Source: Vibrio ulleungensis
GTDB taxonomy: Bacteria; Pseudomonadota; Gammaproteobacteria; Enterobacterales; Vibrionaceae
DNA length: 64,000 nt
Direction of reading: 5' to 3'
NCBI RefSeq assembly: GCF_016900875.1
Contig: NZ_JAFEUM010000007.1
Location: forward strand, 186,001-250,000
Position numbers and translations under genes: made by a program. The notes under the pieces were generated by a model. The model saw only the letters and a program-made list of their open reading frames with translations. It was not told where the DNA came from and searched no databases. This document shows positions 16,915 to 26,152 of the stretch, one piece after another. Positions within the stretch are counted from its first letter, which is position 1, and every line of letters begins with the position of its first letter.

Positions 16915-16968
16915 AGAAACCCATCAGCTCACTAAATAAGTCAGTTAGTGCACTGATGGGTTGGGGTT
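16915..16968 (-). terminator. Terminator of the chemoreceptor gene
   Basis: On the minus strand AACCCATCAG pairs with CTGATGGGTT around an inner hairpin (CACTAACTGA/TTTAGTG), followed by a T-rich stretch. Confidence 0.7.
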
Positions 16969-16985
16969 TATCCAAGATGGTGACG

Positions 16986-19022
16986 CTATGCTGGTAGCTT
17001 AAACTGAGCGATTAACTGACTCTGCTTTTGAGATACTACGGTGAGTGATTCACTATTGCGTACTGATTCATTGGCATTGTCGGCAATACCCATTGCTACG
17101 TCAGAAATACCAACAATGTTTTCGGCAACTTCTTTAGCAACGGCGCTTTGCTCTTCTGAGGCAGTCGCTATGGATCGACTCATATCATTCACAATACGAA
17201 GTTTTTCTACCATCTCCTGCAGCGACTCATGGCTTTGGCTACTCTGCTCAACAGAGTATTGCGCCTGCTTAAGATTACTTTCAACCATCTTCACTGCACT
17301 GCTTGAATTCGCCTGCAAGCTTTCAATCATCGATCCAATCTCATTGGCTGACTCTTGGGTTCTTGTAGCCAATGAACGAACCTCGTCAGCAACGACAGCA
17401 AAACCTCGGCCATGCTCTCCCGCACGGGCGGCCTCAATAGCAGCATTTAACGCCAGTAAGTTAGTTTGCTCGCTAATAGATTGAATAACCGTCAATATTT
17501 CATCAATTTGCTGAGACTGAGTCGACAACTGTTGAATCACACCAGACGCTTCTGTCAATGAGCTCTGTAGCCCTTCGACAAACTCAACATTGGTCTTAGT
17601 AATCGACATATTTTGATTTGCTAAGCCAACCACTTCTTCAACAGCGTCACTTGATTCTACGGCATGGGTAGCCACTTCATGTACCGCATGTTCCATCTCG
17701 GTCACCGCGGCGGCCATTGATTCAGTTTGATGTTGCTGAGCTTGAACTTCGCTAAGTGTTTGAGAGCTCATTTTTTGAGAGTTAGTTGCTACTTCTGTAA
17801 CCTGCTGATCAGCTTCTTGAATTTGACCAATTAGGCCTCTTAGCTTGTTCGACAGAATATTGATGCTATTGGCGATTTCACCCAATTCCGAACGGTAAGT
17901 TTGGTCAATGCTATGAGTCAAGTCGCCTTCCGATAACTTACTCAGGGCAGTTTGAATGGCGGCTAACGGCGTCTTAATGGCTCGCACAACAGAAAAAGTC
18001 ACAAAAAGTGCGATTAATAAGGTCACTACAGATAAGCTGCTGTTCACCATAATTGAGTTTTTAGCACTGTTTCCGGCTTCGACTTTTGCGTCTTCAGAGA
18101 GTCCACGGATCACAGCGGTAAAGTTTTCTAGCTCCCCAACAATGACATCCATTTGCTCCGCGGTAACAGAAAGCATTTGATTGCTCTGCTCGTTCAGGCT
18201 GATGTATTGCTGATGCAATTTCAAAATACCATCGTTGCTTGCAATTGCACGACTAAGGATCGTCACATAAGGTGCAAGGTAGTCTTCTGAACTTGGCATT
18301 TCATCGTATACAGGGTCGACTTTTTCTAAGGTACGACTTAAGTACCCTTCGAGTTCCGTCGCCATCGGGGTAATCGCTTCTTCAGAATCGACGCTTAATA
18401 ATCTCTGAATGTACCCTTTCGCGCCTGCGCCTTGGGTCTCAATGAAACTGATGTTCCATGCTGCAGAATTAAGGCCATCAAATTTGGCATCGGCTTGAAG
18501 GTCACCCATGTCTTGAGAAAAGAAGATCCACTCATCGTCAAACGATTTTAGCTCTTCAGCAGACTTGATTCGAGCTTGAGTCCGCTGGTTGTGCAGTTGC
18601 AGATGGCTCTCTGCGTTAACCATAAACGCTTCTACCTGGCCATTAACATTGGACAATGTATCGATCAGCTTTGGGTAGCCTTGCAACTGTTGTAACAATA
18701 TCGATTGTTGCGCGCTAATCTGCTGCTTGGCCTCAGCGAAAGAGGCCTCTAGTTGTTGGCGCTTTTCCAACGATTCTGTATTAGCATGAACAAGCATCAG
18801 ACGATTCGCGTCTTGAACATGCTTGGTCAACGTATTCGATCCATCCAAAAAGCCAGTCAACGTAGAAGCGGCTAGCTCCATTTGCGACTCCATTTTGGTC
18901 TGAGAAAAGTATGCAGAAAAGCTGATGGTTATGGCACACAATGTAACCACCACAAATCCCATCACAATCCTTTGAATTAGACTAAGGTGCACGGTTGGTA
19001 TCTCCCGAAATTTGGTTAGCAT
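16986..19022 (-). CDS. Methyl-accepting chemotaxis protein
   Basis: Inner-membrane chemoreceptor of 678 residues from ATG 19022. TM1 is at about residues 17-36 ([20 protein letters not shown]). It is followed by a periplasmic sensor of roughly 280 residues predicted helical and resembling a helical bimodular ligand domain. TM2 is near [18 protein letters not shown], then a HAMP domain. The cytoplasmic signalling hairpin has the tip [20 protein letters not shown] and then [15 protein letters not shown]. The frame extends upstream to a TTG at 19115, but a sigma-28 promoter lies inside that extension, so the downstream start is chosen; ATG 19043 is an alternative. The ligand cannot be predicted. 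Confidence 0.9.
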   Translation of the reverse strand: MLTKFREIPTVHLSLIQRIVMGFVVVTLCAITISFSAYFSQTKMESQMELAASTLTGFLDGSNTLTKHVQDANRLMLVHANTESLEKRQQLEASFAEAKQQISAQQSILLQQLQGYPKLIDTLSNVNGQVEAFMVNAESHLQLHNQRTQARIKSAEELKSFDDEWIFFSQDMGDLQADAKFDGLNSAAWNISFIETQGAGAKGYIQRLLSVDSEEAITPMATELEGYLSRTLEKVDPVYDEMPSSEDYLAPYVTILSRAIASNDGILKLHQQYISLNEQSNQMLSVTAEQMDVIVGELENFTAVIRGLSEDAKVEAGNSAKNSIMVNSSLSVVTLLIALFVTFSVVRAIKTPLAAIQTALSKLSEGDLTHSIDQTYRSELGEIANSINILSNKLRGLIGQIQEADQQVTEVATNSQKMSSQTLSEVQAQQHQTESMAAAVTEMEHAVHEVATHAVESSDAVEEVVGLANQNMSITKTNVEFVEGLQSSLTEASGVIQQLSTQSQQIDEILTVIQSISEQTNLLALNAAIEAARAGEHGRGFAVVADEVRSLATRTQESANEIGSMIESLQANSSSAVKMVESNLKQAQYSVEQSSQSHESLQEMVEKLRIVNDMSRSIATASEEQSAVAKEVAENIVGISDVAMGIADNANESVRNSESLTVVSQKQSQLIAQFKLPA

Positions 19023-19065
19023 GTCTCTTTTGCAAAACGACATACCATATAGTAACCCTAACTTG

Positions 19066-19092
19066 ATATCGGCAGAAAGGCCTGTAGCTTTA
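19066..19092 (-). promoter_or_regulatory. Sigma-28 (FliA) promoter of the chemoreceptor
   Basis: On the minus strand TAAAGCTA, an 11-base spacer, then GCCGATAT, against the FliA consensus TAAAGTTT-N11-GCCGATAA. It is 43 bases upstream of ATG 19022, so the leader would be about 35 nucleotides. Confidence 0.75.
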
Positions 19093-19387
19093 GTTTTTAA
19101 CCTTTTTCGCCACAAAATCTAACAAAAAAGTGACGGTAATCGATTACAAAGCGTGACAAACATAACGTAAAAGTTGGAAGTTTCTCTTGATTTGTATGAT
19201 TTTGGGTGCAGGCAGTTGGATCAGGAAGATTCGGAACAATCGTTTTTAGCTTCGATCCTCAATAATTCTCATTCCTAACCGTTCTAAGTGCAATTCTATT
19301 CTTGAACACACTTTGGTCTATAGCTTCGATTATTCAACCCATAGGGATAATTAGCGACAATTGGAGTATACATCCTCCCAGAGTGCC

Positions 19388-19439
19388 TATTTATTCAAAA
19401 AGGTACGGCGTTCATTATGCAGTTTATCGAATAAATAGT
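19388..19439. promoter_or_regulatory. Widely spaced inverted repeat upstream of arcA
   Basis: CTATTTATTC (19388-19397) and GAATAAATAG (19430-19439) are exact reverse complements, 42 bases apart centre to centre (four helical turns). This could be a looping operator pair or a long hairpin; no regulator is recognised. Confidence 0.4.
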
Positions 19440-19616
19440 CACATTTGTCACGCAATTTGATTAGTCGGTTATTTTGCAAAAAGATCGATAAACACCTCAC
19501 CATTGATACATATGACTATAATTGGTACTCCATGCCAGATATTTGGTTACCAATATGATTTGCAATTTACACAATATATTGTCATAACATGCAGCGCACT
19601 ATTAAAAGGATTTATC

Positions 19617-20837
19617 ATGAGTAAGCTGTATGTAGGCTCTGAAGTTGGGCAATTGCGACGAGTATTGCTAAACCGCCCAGAGCGCGCCCTAACCCATTTG
19701 ACCCCATCGAACTGCCACGAACTGCTATTTGATGACGTTCTCGCTGTAGAAGCAGCTGGAGAAGAGCACGACCAATTTGCCCAAACGTTGAGAGAGCAAG
19801 ACGTTGAGGTATTGCTGCTGCACGACCTACTCGAAGAGACCTTAGCCGTGCCGGAAGCAAAGCAATGGTTATTAGACACTCAAATATCTGACTACCGTTA
19901 TGGCCCACTGTTTGCGCGAGACTTTAGGCAATATTTATCGGAAATGGATAACCATCACTTAGCCGTTGTGCTTTTAGGTGGTCTTGCAAATTCTGAAATC
20001 AAATTAGACACTCAATCGATGCTACCTAAAATGCATCGCCCTCTCGATTTTATCATCGAGCCGCTGCCGAACCATCTATTTACCCGAGATACATCATGCT
20101 GGGTCTACGGGGGTGTATCACTAAACCCGATGATGAAGCCGGCTCGCCAACGTGAGACTAACCATCTACGTGCGATTTATCGCTGGCACCCAACTTTCGC
20201 CAATCAAGAGTTTGTAAACTACTTTGGCGACGAAGATCTGCACTACGATAATGCCAACATTGAAGGTGGTGATGTTTTGGTGATAGGCAAAGGTGCGGTG
20301 TTAATTGGGATGTCTGAGCGAACCACACCACAAGGTGTAGAAAACTTAGCCTACAACCTATTTAGGTCCGGTCAAGCGACCGAAGTCATCGCGATTGATC
20401 TACCTAAGCATCGCTCATGCATGCATCTAGACACCGTTATGACGCATATGGACGTAGACACATTCTCTGTCTATCCAGAAATTATGCGCAAAGATTTAGA
20501 AACGTGGCGACTGTCAATTGGCAAAGACAATGAGATGAAAGTGGAACAAGTACCAAGCTACATTCACGCTATAGAGCAAGCTTTAGGTCTAGACTATCTG
20601 AAAATCATAACCACCGGTGGTGACAGCTTTGAGGCCGAACGTGAACAATGGAACGACGCCAATAACGTACTCACCGTGAAGCCAGGGGTGGTCATTGGCT
20701 ACGAACGTAACGTCTACACCAATGAAAAATATGACAAAGCCGGGATTCAGGTCCTCACTATTCCTGGTAACGAATTAGGCCGTGGTCGTGGTGGCGCCCG
20801 TTGTATGAGCTGCCCAATAGAGCGTGATGGCATATAG
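19617..20837 (+). CDS. arcA: Arginine deiminase
   Basis: Cytosolic enzyme that hydrolyses arginine to citrulline and ammonia, first step of the arginine deiminase pathway. 406 residues from ATG 19617 (AAAAGGA upstream). Family landmarks are the N-terminal [17 protein letters not shown], the FTRDTSCW block, the substrate-binding IEGGDVL, HLDTVMT, and the C-terminal [17 protein letters not shown] with catalytic Cys396. It is followed by a terminator, then argF under separate operators, so the two are neighbours rather than a simple operon. arcC (carbamate kinase) is not adjacent. Confidence 0.96.
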   Translation: MSKLYVGSEVGQLRRVLLNRPERALTHLTPSNCHELLFDDVLAVEAAGEEHDQFAQTLREQDVEVLLLHDLLEETLAVPEAKQWLLDTQISDYRYGPLFARDFRQYLSEMDNHHLAVVLLGGLANSEIKLDTQSMLPKMHRPLDFIIEPLPNHLFTRDTSCWVYGGVSLNPMMKPARQRETNHLRAIYRWHPTFANQEFVNYFGDEDLHYDNANIEGGDVLVIGKGAVLIGMSERTTPQGVENLAYNLFRSGQATEVIAIDLPKHRSCMHLDTVMTHMDVDTFSVYPEIMRKDLETWRLSIGKDNEMKVEQVPSYIHAIEQALGLDYLKIITTGGDSFEAEREQWNDANNVLTVKPGVVIGYERNVYTNEKYDKAGIQVLTIPGNELGRGRGGARCMSCPIERDGI

Positions 20838-20857
20838 CCCCTAAAACGAGTTATAGT

Positions 20858-20882
20858 AAAAGGGACTTTCGAGTCCCTTTCT
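20858..20882 (+). terminator. Terminator of arcA
   Basis: Stem AAAGGGACT/AGTCCCTTT closed by a TTCG tetraloop, 20 bases after the arcA stop. The following T-run is short. Confidence 0.75.
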
Positions 20883-20891
20883 TAGATTTAA

Positions 20892-20930
20892 ATCAAATAA
20901 AAATTCACTTTATATGTATTTTTATATATA
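20892..20930. promoter_or_regulatory. Tandem ARG boxes (ArgR operator) of argF
   Basis: Two 18-base boxes at 20892-20909 and 20913-20930 separated by exactly 3 bases. Against the consensus WNTGAATWWWWATTCANW the first has two mismatches and an intact ATTCA half; the second has three. The spacing is that of classical ArgR hexamer operators, and argF starts 34 bases downstream, so arginine repression is expected. Confidence 0.7.
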
Positions 20931-20963
20931 AATGATTTTCTGACAGTGTATGGAGTTGAGGCC

Positions 20964-21965
20964 ATGGGATTTAATTTAAAGCATCGTAACTTTTTGAAAC
21001 TTCTTGATTACACAACTGAAGAGATTCAATTCTTACTCGAACAATCGGCAAACCTAAAAAAAGCAAAGTATGCAGGATACGAAAAACCGACGTTGTCGGG
21101 AAAAAACATCGCGCTTATCTTTGAAAAAGCCTCAACCCGAACTCGATGTGCTTTTGAAGTTGCCGCTTTTGATCAAGGTGCTCAAGTCACCTACATTGGA
21201 CCTACCGGCTCTCAAATCGGTGAAAAAGAGTCGATGAAAGATACCGCTAGGGTGCTTGGCCGAATGTACGATGGCATTCAGTACCGCGGGTTTGGGCAAG
21301 AGCGCGTTGAGGAGCTAGGTGCTTATGCCGGCGTTCCTGTCTGGAATGGCCTGACCGATGAGTTTCACCCAACCCAAATACTGGCCGATTTCCTTACTAT
21401 GCTCGAACACGGAAAAGGCAAGCAACTTCATGAGCTTAAGTTCGCTTTTTTAGGGGATGCGCGCAACAACGTGGCAAACTCGTTAATGGTAGGCGCAGCG
21501 AAAATGGGGGTCGACATTAACTTGGTAGGCCCTAAAGATTACTGGCCAGAAGCAACGCTTGTCGAAGAGTGTCAGCTGTTGGCACAGCAAAGCGGTTCAA
21601 CCATCACACTCACCGAATCCGTCGACGAAGGCGTAGCAGGGTGCGACTTCATCTATACCGATGTCTGGGTATCAATGGGCGAATCAAAGCAAGCATGGGC
21701 CGAACGTGTCGAGATTATGAAGCCTTATCAGGTAAACGCTTCTTTAATGGCGAAAACGGGTAAAGCCGACAGCAAGTTTATGCACTGTTTACCAGCATTC
21801 CATAATGATGAAACGACCATCGGAAAACAGGTCGCAGAAGAATTTAATATGAAAGGTCTGGAAGTCGACGAAGAGGTCTTCGAATCAAAACAGTCTATCG
21901 TGTTTGATCAAGCAGAAAACCGTCTTCACACCATTAAAGCCGTTCTCGTCAGTACACTGGCGTAA
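20964..21965 (+). CDS. argF: Ornithine carbamoyltransferase
   Basis: Trimeric cytosolic enzyme that joins carbamoyl phosphate and ornithine to give citrulline (or the reverse in arginine catabolism). 333 residues from ATG 20964, chosen because GAGTTGAGG precedes it; the in-frame ATG at 20946 lacks a site. Carbamoyl-phosphate motif [12 protein letters not shown] near 55, FHPTQ near 133, ornithine-loop DVWVSMGE near 231 and catalytic HCLPAFH near 272 are all present. It matches E. coli ArgF across its length. The tandem ARG boxes upstream suggest the biosynthetic role, while arcA next door allows a catabolic one. Confidence 0.96.
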   Translation: MGFNLKHRNFLKLLDYTTEEIQFLLEQSANLKKAKYAGYEKPTLSGKNIALIFEKASTRTRCAFEVAAFDQGAQVTYIGPTGSQIGEKESMKDTARVLGRMYDGIQYRGFGQERVEELGAYAGVPVWNGLTDEFHPTQILADFLTMLEHGKGKQLHELKFAFLGDARNNVANSLMVGAAKMGVDINLVGPKDYWPEATLVEECQLLAQQSGSTITLTESVDEGVAGCDFIYTDVWVSMGESKQAWAERVEIMKPYQVNASLMAKTGKADSKFMHCLPAFHNDETTIGKQVAEEFNMKGLEVDEEVFESKQSIVFDQAENRLHTIKAVLVSTLA

Positions 21966-21979
21966 AAAGTATAAGCACT

Positions 21980-22026
21980 AAAAACGCAGTGATTCAGCCC
22001 ATTAGGGCATATCGCTGCGTTTTCAT
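21980..22026 (+). terminator. Terminator of argF
   Basis: Outer stem AAAACGCAG/CTGCGTTTT enclosing an inner GCCC/GGGC hairpin, then a T-rich tail. It lies between argF and the convergent LysR gene. Confidence 0.75.
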
Positions 22027-22071
22027 TTCAAGTTACCCGCGAGATTAAACCTTCGGTTTTATTTTGGCGCA

Positions 22072-22938
22072 CTATGAAAAATAGCGTTGAGCGAATTCTA
22101 TGAACGCATTGAGCTTGTTAGAGCGTTTGACCATTGGTGGGTACAGTAAGTAAACGTCATTGTTCCAAATGTGGTGCTCATTGAGTACTTGCACCAATTG
22201 CCCTTGTTGAATCTCTTTTTCCACGTAATAGTCTGGTGCCATCATTAGGCCTTTGCCTTCAATGGCTTGCTGCTTAATGATATGGTTTTCATTTATGGTC
22301 AACCAGCCTTGGACATCCACTTCTTCTCCAGAAAACGACCAGCGCTCTACACCTTGTCCTGTTATGCATTGATGGTGTGCCAATTGTTGTGGCGTATAAA
22401 TGGGTTCATTTTTTTGCAGATAGCTTGGCGATGCGACCAGCACTCGCTGATAAGCAAACAAATGCTTGGCCACTAAATTTTGTGGTGGCGTTTGAGTGGC
22501 TCTAAACGCGCAATCAAAGTTATCTTTTACCAAGTTATAACTGTTGTAACTGCACTCAATAACAAACGTCACCCTCGGGTGCAGCTGTGTAAACTCGGCG
22601 CACATTTGAGCCAATACGCTTTGAGCAAGTTGAAGTGGCGCCGTAAAACGTATTTCGCCCTCTATGGCGGTGTTTTCGTAATCGATCGTCCGTTCAATGT
22701 GCAAGAGATCTTGCTTGATCCCTTCCATTCCTTGTTTTATTTGCTCTCCTTGAGCGGTTAATCGTACTGTTCGTGTTGAACGGATCAGCAGTGGATAACC
22801 TAACTCTGTTTCCAACTGTTTAATCTGAGTGGAAAGGTAACCTCTAGACATTTCAAGGTTTTCCGCAGCTTTGGTAAAGCTTAGTTGACGTGCCACCTCA
22901 ACAAACAGTAGTAGTCGTTCAATTTTTTTATGGTGCAT
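22072..22938 (-). CDS. LysR-family transcriptional regulator
   Basis: A 288-residue LysR regulator from ATG 22938 (MHHKKIERLLLFVEVARQLS). The N-terminal winged helix runs over residues 5-60 with TKAAENLEMSRGYLSTQIKQLE as the recognition region. The periplasmic-binding-protein-like sensor starts near residue 90 (GEIRFTAPLQLAQ). It resembles the LysR subgroup with a short C-terminal sensor. An extension to 23007 is possible but would precede the conserved start. It is divergent from the aldo/keto reductase gene across 126 bases, so that gene is its likely target. The inducer is unknown. Confidence 0.85.
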   Translation of the reverse strand: MHHKKIERLLLFVEVARQLSFTKAAENLEMSRGYLSTQIKQLETELGYPLLIRSTRTVRLTAQGEQIKQGMEGIKQDLLHIERTIDYENTAIEGEIRFTAPLQLAQSVLAQMCAEFTQLHPRVTFVIECSYNSYNLVKDNFDCAFRATQTPPQNLVAKHLFAYQRVLVASPSYLQKNEPIYTPQQLAHHQCITGQGVERWSFSGEEVDVQGWLTINENHIIKQQAIEGKGLMMAPDYYVEKEIQQGQLVQVLNEHHIWNNDVYLLYPPMVKRSNKLNAFIEFAQRYFS

Positions 22939-23064
22939 GAGTCCGCTTTTGTTCAATATAACAAACAATGATTTCTCTTTTGTAGTGTTTATTAATCTAA
23001 TTAGCAAGGCATACTAGTCACAATAACGAAGACACCGACAAAAAGAATCACAAAGGTACTTACC

Positions 23065-23994
23065 ATGACGCAATCTCAATCAACACTAATTTACGGATGC
23101 ATGGGGCTTGGCGGCGGATGGAACGACCAACCCGTTCGTTCTGAAGACGTAAAAAAAGTTCACACTGTAATCGACTCGGCACTCGAGTGTGGAATTCGCC
23201 TATTTGATCACGCCGACATTTACACCTTTGGAAAAGCTGAACAAGCTTTTGGGCAAGCTCTAAGGGAACGACCTGAGCTCGCTAACGAGCTTCGTATCCA
23301 ATCCAAGTGTGGTATCCGTTTTGCTGATGAGTTAGGGCCTAAGCGCTATGATTTTTCGACATCTTGGATCGTAAGCTCAGTTGATTCCATTTTGTCTCGT
23401 TTGGGCGTCGAGCAAATCGATACCCTGTTGCTACACCGTCCCGATCCACTGATGGTCGTTGATGAAGTCGCTAGCGCTGTTGCAACACTGCAAGCCAGCG
23501 GCAAGATTAAAAACCTTGGTGTCTCCAACATGAATGCCCACCAAATGAGCTATCTTCAGTCTGCCCTTTCCACACCTATTGTGTGCAATCAAATGGAGAT
23601 GAGCTTAACCAAACTGGATTGGTTGGAAGAAGGTATCACTGAGTTTTCCAGCAGCACGCTTGGCACTCTGGAGTACTGCCAAGCCAATAATATAGAGATT
23701 CAAGCTTGGGGCAGTCTAAGCCAAGGACTGTTCAGTGGACGCGATCTCAATGGGCAGCCAGACAACATTGTTCGAACTGCAACCTATGTGCGAGAGCTTG
23801 CCGAGCACTATCACGTTTCCAGTGAGGCTATTGTACTCGCCTGGTTGCAACGCCATCCTGCAAACATTCGTCCGGTAATAGGCACTACTGCACCTCATCG
23901 CATTAAAGCGTGTGCACAATCCGATACTGTTACCTTAAGTCGTGAACAGTGGTACACCCTCTACGAACTAGCGCGCGGCGCGGAAATGCCATAA
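23065..23994 (+). CDS. Aldo/keto reductase, YdhF-like
   Basis: A 309-residue NADPH-dependent oxidoreductase with an AKR TIM barrel. The catalytic tetrad is visible as Asp48 (FDHADIY), Tyr53, Lys81 (QSKCGI) and His124 (LLLHRPDP). GVSNMN near 153 and the C-terminal NADPH region (IGTTAPHRIKA) follow. It resembles E. coli YdhF, whose physiological substrate is not known. ATG start. It is followed after 12 bases by the GlcG-like gene, probably as one operon controlled by the divergent LysR protein. Confidence 0.88.
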   Translation: MTQSQSTLIYGCMGLGGGWNDQPVRSEDVKKVHTVIDSALECGIRLFDHADIYTFGKAEQAFGQALRERPELANELRIQSKCGIRFADELGPKRYDFSTSWIVSSVDSILSRLGVEQIDTLLLHRPDPLMVVDEVASAVATLQASGKIKNLGVSNMNAHQMSYLQSALSTPIVCNQMEMSLTKLDWLEEGITEFSSSTLGTLEYCQANNIEIQAWGSLSQGLFSGRDLNGQPDNIVRTATYVRELAEHYHVSSEAIVLAWLQRHPANIRPVIGTTAPHRIKACAQSDTVTLSREQWYTLYELARGAEMP

Positions 23995-24006
23995 GGAAGA
24001 CATCTC

Positions 24007-24405
24007 ATGAATTTAGAATTTGCTCAACGTATTGTTCAGTGCGCATTGCAACAAGCGACGTCCAACGATCAGTCTGTCGCTGTTGCCATCGTCGATAGTC
24101 ATGGTGAACTGATCAGTTTTGCTAAGATGGATGAGTGCAGCTTTCAAGCTGCGCTGCTTGCCAAAAACAAAGCATACACCGCAGCCCGCGACAGGCAGCC
24201 TACGTCGCAACTGGGTCTATGGGCACAACAAACAAGTAAAGACATGGGCTATTGGACTGATCCGAAAATCACAGGATTGGGCGGTGGTCTACCCGTCGAG
24301 TCAGATGGACGAGTAATCGGTGCGATAGGTGTGAGTGGCTTGAGCGAGCAACAAGACGAAGAGTTGGCGCACTTTGCTATTTCCTCGCTTCCGCACCAAG
24401 CCTAA
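24007..24405 (+). CDS. GlcG/HbpS-family protein (DUF336)
   Basis: A 132-residue protein of the GlcG/HbpS family, a small alpha/beta fold that in a Streptomyces member binds haem and in others sits in glycolate or diol catabolic operons. Family features are the VAIVDSHGELISFAKMD stretch near 26-42, AKNKAYTA and the glycine-rich GGGLPV...VIGAIGVSG near 97-115. ATG follows AAGGAAG. The partner upstream is an aldo/keto reductase, so a role in a small oxidative or carbonyl-detoxifying pathway is possible; nothing more specific can be read. Confidence 0.82.
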   Translation: MNLEFAQRIVQCALQQATSNDQSVAVAIVDSHGELISFAKMDECSFQAALLAKNKAYTAARDRQPTSQLGLWAQQTSKDMGYWTDPKITGLGGGLPVESDGRVIGAIGVSGLSEQQDEELAHFAISSLPHQA

Positions 24406-24470
24406 TTGAATAACCCCTTACTGCACGACAGCGAGTTACATCACTAGCCGCCATCAAAAAGCCGCTATTT

Positions 24471-24510
24471 TTGTGGAATATTACCTAGAGATAGGGGTAT
24501 AATCGCGCTC
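24471..24510 (+). promoter_or_regulatory. pyrL-pyrBI promoter
   Basis: A perfect -10 (TATAAT, 24498-24503) lies 27 bases upstream of the leader-peptide start. The -35 is poor (TGGAAT at 24474-24479 with an 18-base spacer is the best candidate). Confidence 0.6.
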
Positions 24511-24529
24511 GAATTCTAGGGGAGACGTT

Positions 24530-24598
24530 ATGAAAAGCAATCGTTTTCGTTTTTACTGCACGTTGGTTGTAACCAACGTCTCTTCCGATCAATTTTAG
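24530..24598 (+). CDS. pyrL: pyrBI leader peptide
   Basis: A 22-residue leader peptide with ATG after GGGGAGACG, beginning MKSNRFRFYC and ending VSSDQF, stop TAG at 24596-24598. The coding region starts with T-rich codons (CGT TTT CGT TTT TAC) where polymerase would pause when UTP is low, includes a pause hairpin at 24561-24578, and its stop lies on the first stem of the attenuator. This is the layout of the E. coli pyrBI attenuator with a shorter peptide (E. coli 44 residues). Confidence 0.85.
   Translation: MKSNRFRFYCTLVVTNVSSDQF
24561..24578 (+). promoter_or_regulatory. Transcription pause hairpin in pyrL
   Basis: Perfect inverted repeat CGTTGGTT-GT-AACCAACG inside the leader-peptide gene, 18 bases before the attenuator stem. 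It fits a pause site that lets the first ribosome catch up. Confidence 0.65.
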
Positions 24599-24623
24599 CC
24601 TCCCTTATTGGGGGGCTTTTTTG
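24597..24623 (+). terminator. pyrBI attenuator
   Basis: Stem AGCCTCCC pairs with GGGGGGCT around TTAT, followed by T6. It overlaps the leader stop codon, so a translating ribosome close behind polymerase prevents the stem from forming. Confidence 0.88.
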
Positions 24624-24677
24624 TGCCTTTTTGTTTATCTCGATTAGGTAAACAACCACTTTGATAAGGAACATGGT

Positions 24678-25607
24678 ATGACTCATTCGCTCTATAACAA
24701 GCACATCATTTCTATACCAGAATTAAGTCGAGATGAGCTAGAGCTAATCGTAAATACGGCAGGCGACCTTAAAGCAAATCCACAGCCTGAGCTCATCAAA
24801 AATAAAGTGGTAGCGAGCTGCTTTTTTGAACCATCGACTCGAACTCGATTGTCCTTTGAAACCGCTATTCAACGTGTTGGCGGAGATGTGATTGGTTTTG
24901 ACAGCGGTGGCAACACTTCACTAGCCAAGAAAGGCGAAACCTTGGCTGACTCCGTACAAGTGATTTCATCGTACGTGGATGCTTTTGTTATGCGCCACCC
25001 ACAAGAAGGTGCGGCCCGACTTGCATCGGAGTTTTCTAATGGCGTTCCAGTTATTAATGCGGGAGATGGCTCCAATCAGCATCCAACTCAAACCCTATTG
25101 GATTTGTTCTCGATATATGAAACTCAAGGCCGCCTGGACAACCTAAATGTCGCCTTTGTGGGTGACTTAAAATATGGACGAACGGTTCACTCGCTTACCC
25201 AAGCTCTTGCTAAATTTAGCAATAACCGCTTCTTCTTTATTGCGCCTGACGCACTGGCCATGCCCGACTATATTTGTGAAGAGCTCGATGAAGCGGGTAT
25301 TCAATATAGCCTGCACAACGAGATGGAACCGGTTATTCCAGAGCTAGACATCTTGTACATGACTCGAGTTCAAAAAGAGCGCTTTGACGACTCTGAGTAC
25401 GCGCACATTAAATCGGCGTACATTCTGACGGCTTCACTGCTCGATAATGCCAAGCCTAGCTTAAAAGTGTTACACCCACTGCCAAGGGTCGATGAGATTA
25501 CTGTAGACGTCGATAAAACCCCACACGCCTATTACTTTGAGCAAGCCGAAAACGGCGTGTATGCGCGTGAAGCCCTACTAGCCTTAGTGTTAAACCCACA
25601 ACTTTAA
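24678..25607 (+). CDS. pyrB: Aspartate carbamoyltransferase, catalytic chain
   Basis: Catalytic subunit of aspartate transcarbamoylase, joining carbamoyl phosphate and aspartate in the first committed step of pyrimidine synthesis. 309 residues. Motifs: carbamoyl-phosphate loop [12 protein letters not shown] near 53, SLAKKGE near 81, [13 protein letters not shown] near 130, aspartate-binding TRVQKERF near 228 and HPLPRVDEI near 265. ATG after AAGGAAC. Cotranscribed with pyrI (7-13 bases downstream) behind the pyrL attenuator. Confidence 0.97.
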   Translation: MTHSLYNKHIISIPELSRDELELIVNTAGDLKANPQPELIKNKVVASCFFEPSTRTRLSFETAIQRVGGDVIGFDSGGNTSLAKKGETLADSVQVISSYVDAFVMRHPQEGAARLASEFSNGVPVINAGDGSNQHPTQTLLDLFSIYETQGRLDNLNVAFVGDLKYGRTVHSLTQALAKFSNNRFFFIAPDALAMPDYICEELDEAGIQYSLHNEMEPVIPELDILYMTRVQKERFDDSEYAHIKSAYILTASLLDNAKPSLKVLHPLPRVDEITVDVDKTPHAYYFEQAENGVYAREALLALVLNPQL

Positions 25608-25620
25608 TTGAGGAATGATC

Positions 25621-26085
25621 ATGAGCGACAAAGCGACCCAGCTTCAAGTAGAAGCGATTCAACAAGGTACAGTGATTGACCATATCCCAGCGAAAGTAGG
25701 TATTAAGGTACTCAAACTTTTTGAAATGCAAAACTCTGAGCAGCGTGTGACTATCGGCCTAAATCTGCCATCGTCGGCGCTCGGTGCTAAAGACCTGCTC
25801 AAGATTGAGAACGTATTTATCGATCCTTCGCAAGCCAGTAAACTGGCGTTGTATGCACCCAATGCTACGGTCAATCAAATTGAAGACTATAAAGTGGTCA
25901 AGAAGCTTGAACTTGAGTTACCCAAGCAGATTACTTCGGTATTTGAGTGCCCAAATAGCAACTGTATTACACACAACGAACCGGTTGAAAGCAGCTTCAC
26001 GGTTATTCAAAAAGCCGCTTCGATCCGCTTGAAGTGCAAATATTGCGAAAAAGTTTACGCTAGAGAAATTGTTACCGAACGCTAG
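25621..26085 (+). CDS. pyrI: Aspartate carbamoyltransferase, regulatory chain
   Basis: Regulatory subunit that assembles with PyrB into the dodecameric ATCase and binds CTP/ATP. 154 residues from ATG 25621 (GAGGAATGATC upstream; an ATG six bases earlier is less well placed). [17 protein letters not shown] forms the nucleotide-binding start. The C-terminal zinc domain has four cysteines in CPNSNC and CKYC. It matches E. coli PyrI across its length. Confidence 0.96.
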   Translation: MSDKATQLQVEAIQQGTVIDHIPAKVGIKVLKLFEMQNSEQRVTIGLNLPSSALGAKDLLKIENVFIDPSQASKLALYAPNATVNQIEDYKVVKKLELELPKQITSVFECPNSNCITHNEPVESSFTVIQKAASIRLKCKYCEKVYAREIVTER

Positions 26086-26152
26086 GGCTTTACTCAAGAT
26101 TCAGGCAAAGGCACACTGTTAGCATAAACACACAATGGACATAGGCAAATCA

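Larger units (their letters stand above)
19023..19616. other. Divergent chemoreceptor/arcA intergenic region
   Basis: About 590 bases without a convincing gene. It contains the sigma-28 promoter of the chemoreceptor (19066-19092) and a widely spaced 10-base inverted repeat (19388-19439). The open frame from 19503 is an in-frame extension of arcA lacking a ribosome site, whereas AAAAGGA precedes ATG 19617. The rest is A+T-rich with no further recognised feature. Confidence 0.6.

Noticed and set aside
19023..19115. Longer chemoreceptor N-terminus from TTG 19115
   Set aside because: A sigma-28 promoter lies within it, and the start codon is poor.
19261..19276. Fur-like sequence (AATAATTCTCATT) between the chemoreceptor and arcA
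   Set aside because: Only one half resembles the consensus, and no suitably placed promoter was found.
19503..19516. FNR-like site TTGAT-N4-ATGAC upstream of arcA
   Set aside because: The right half matches only three of five bases, and the TATAAT one base downstream leaves the wrong spacing for activation.
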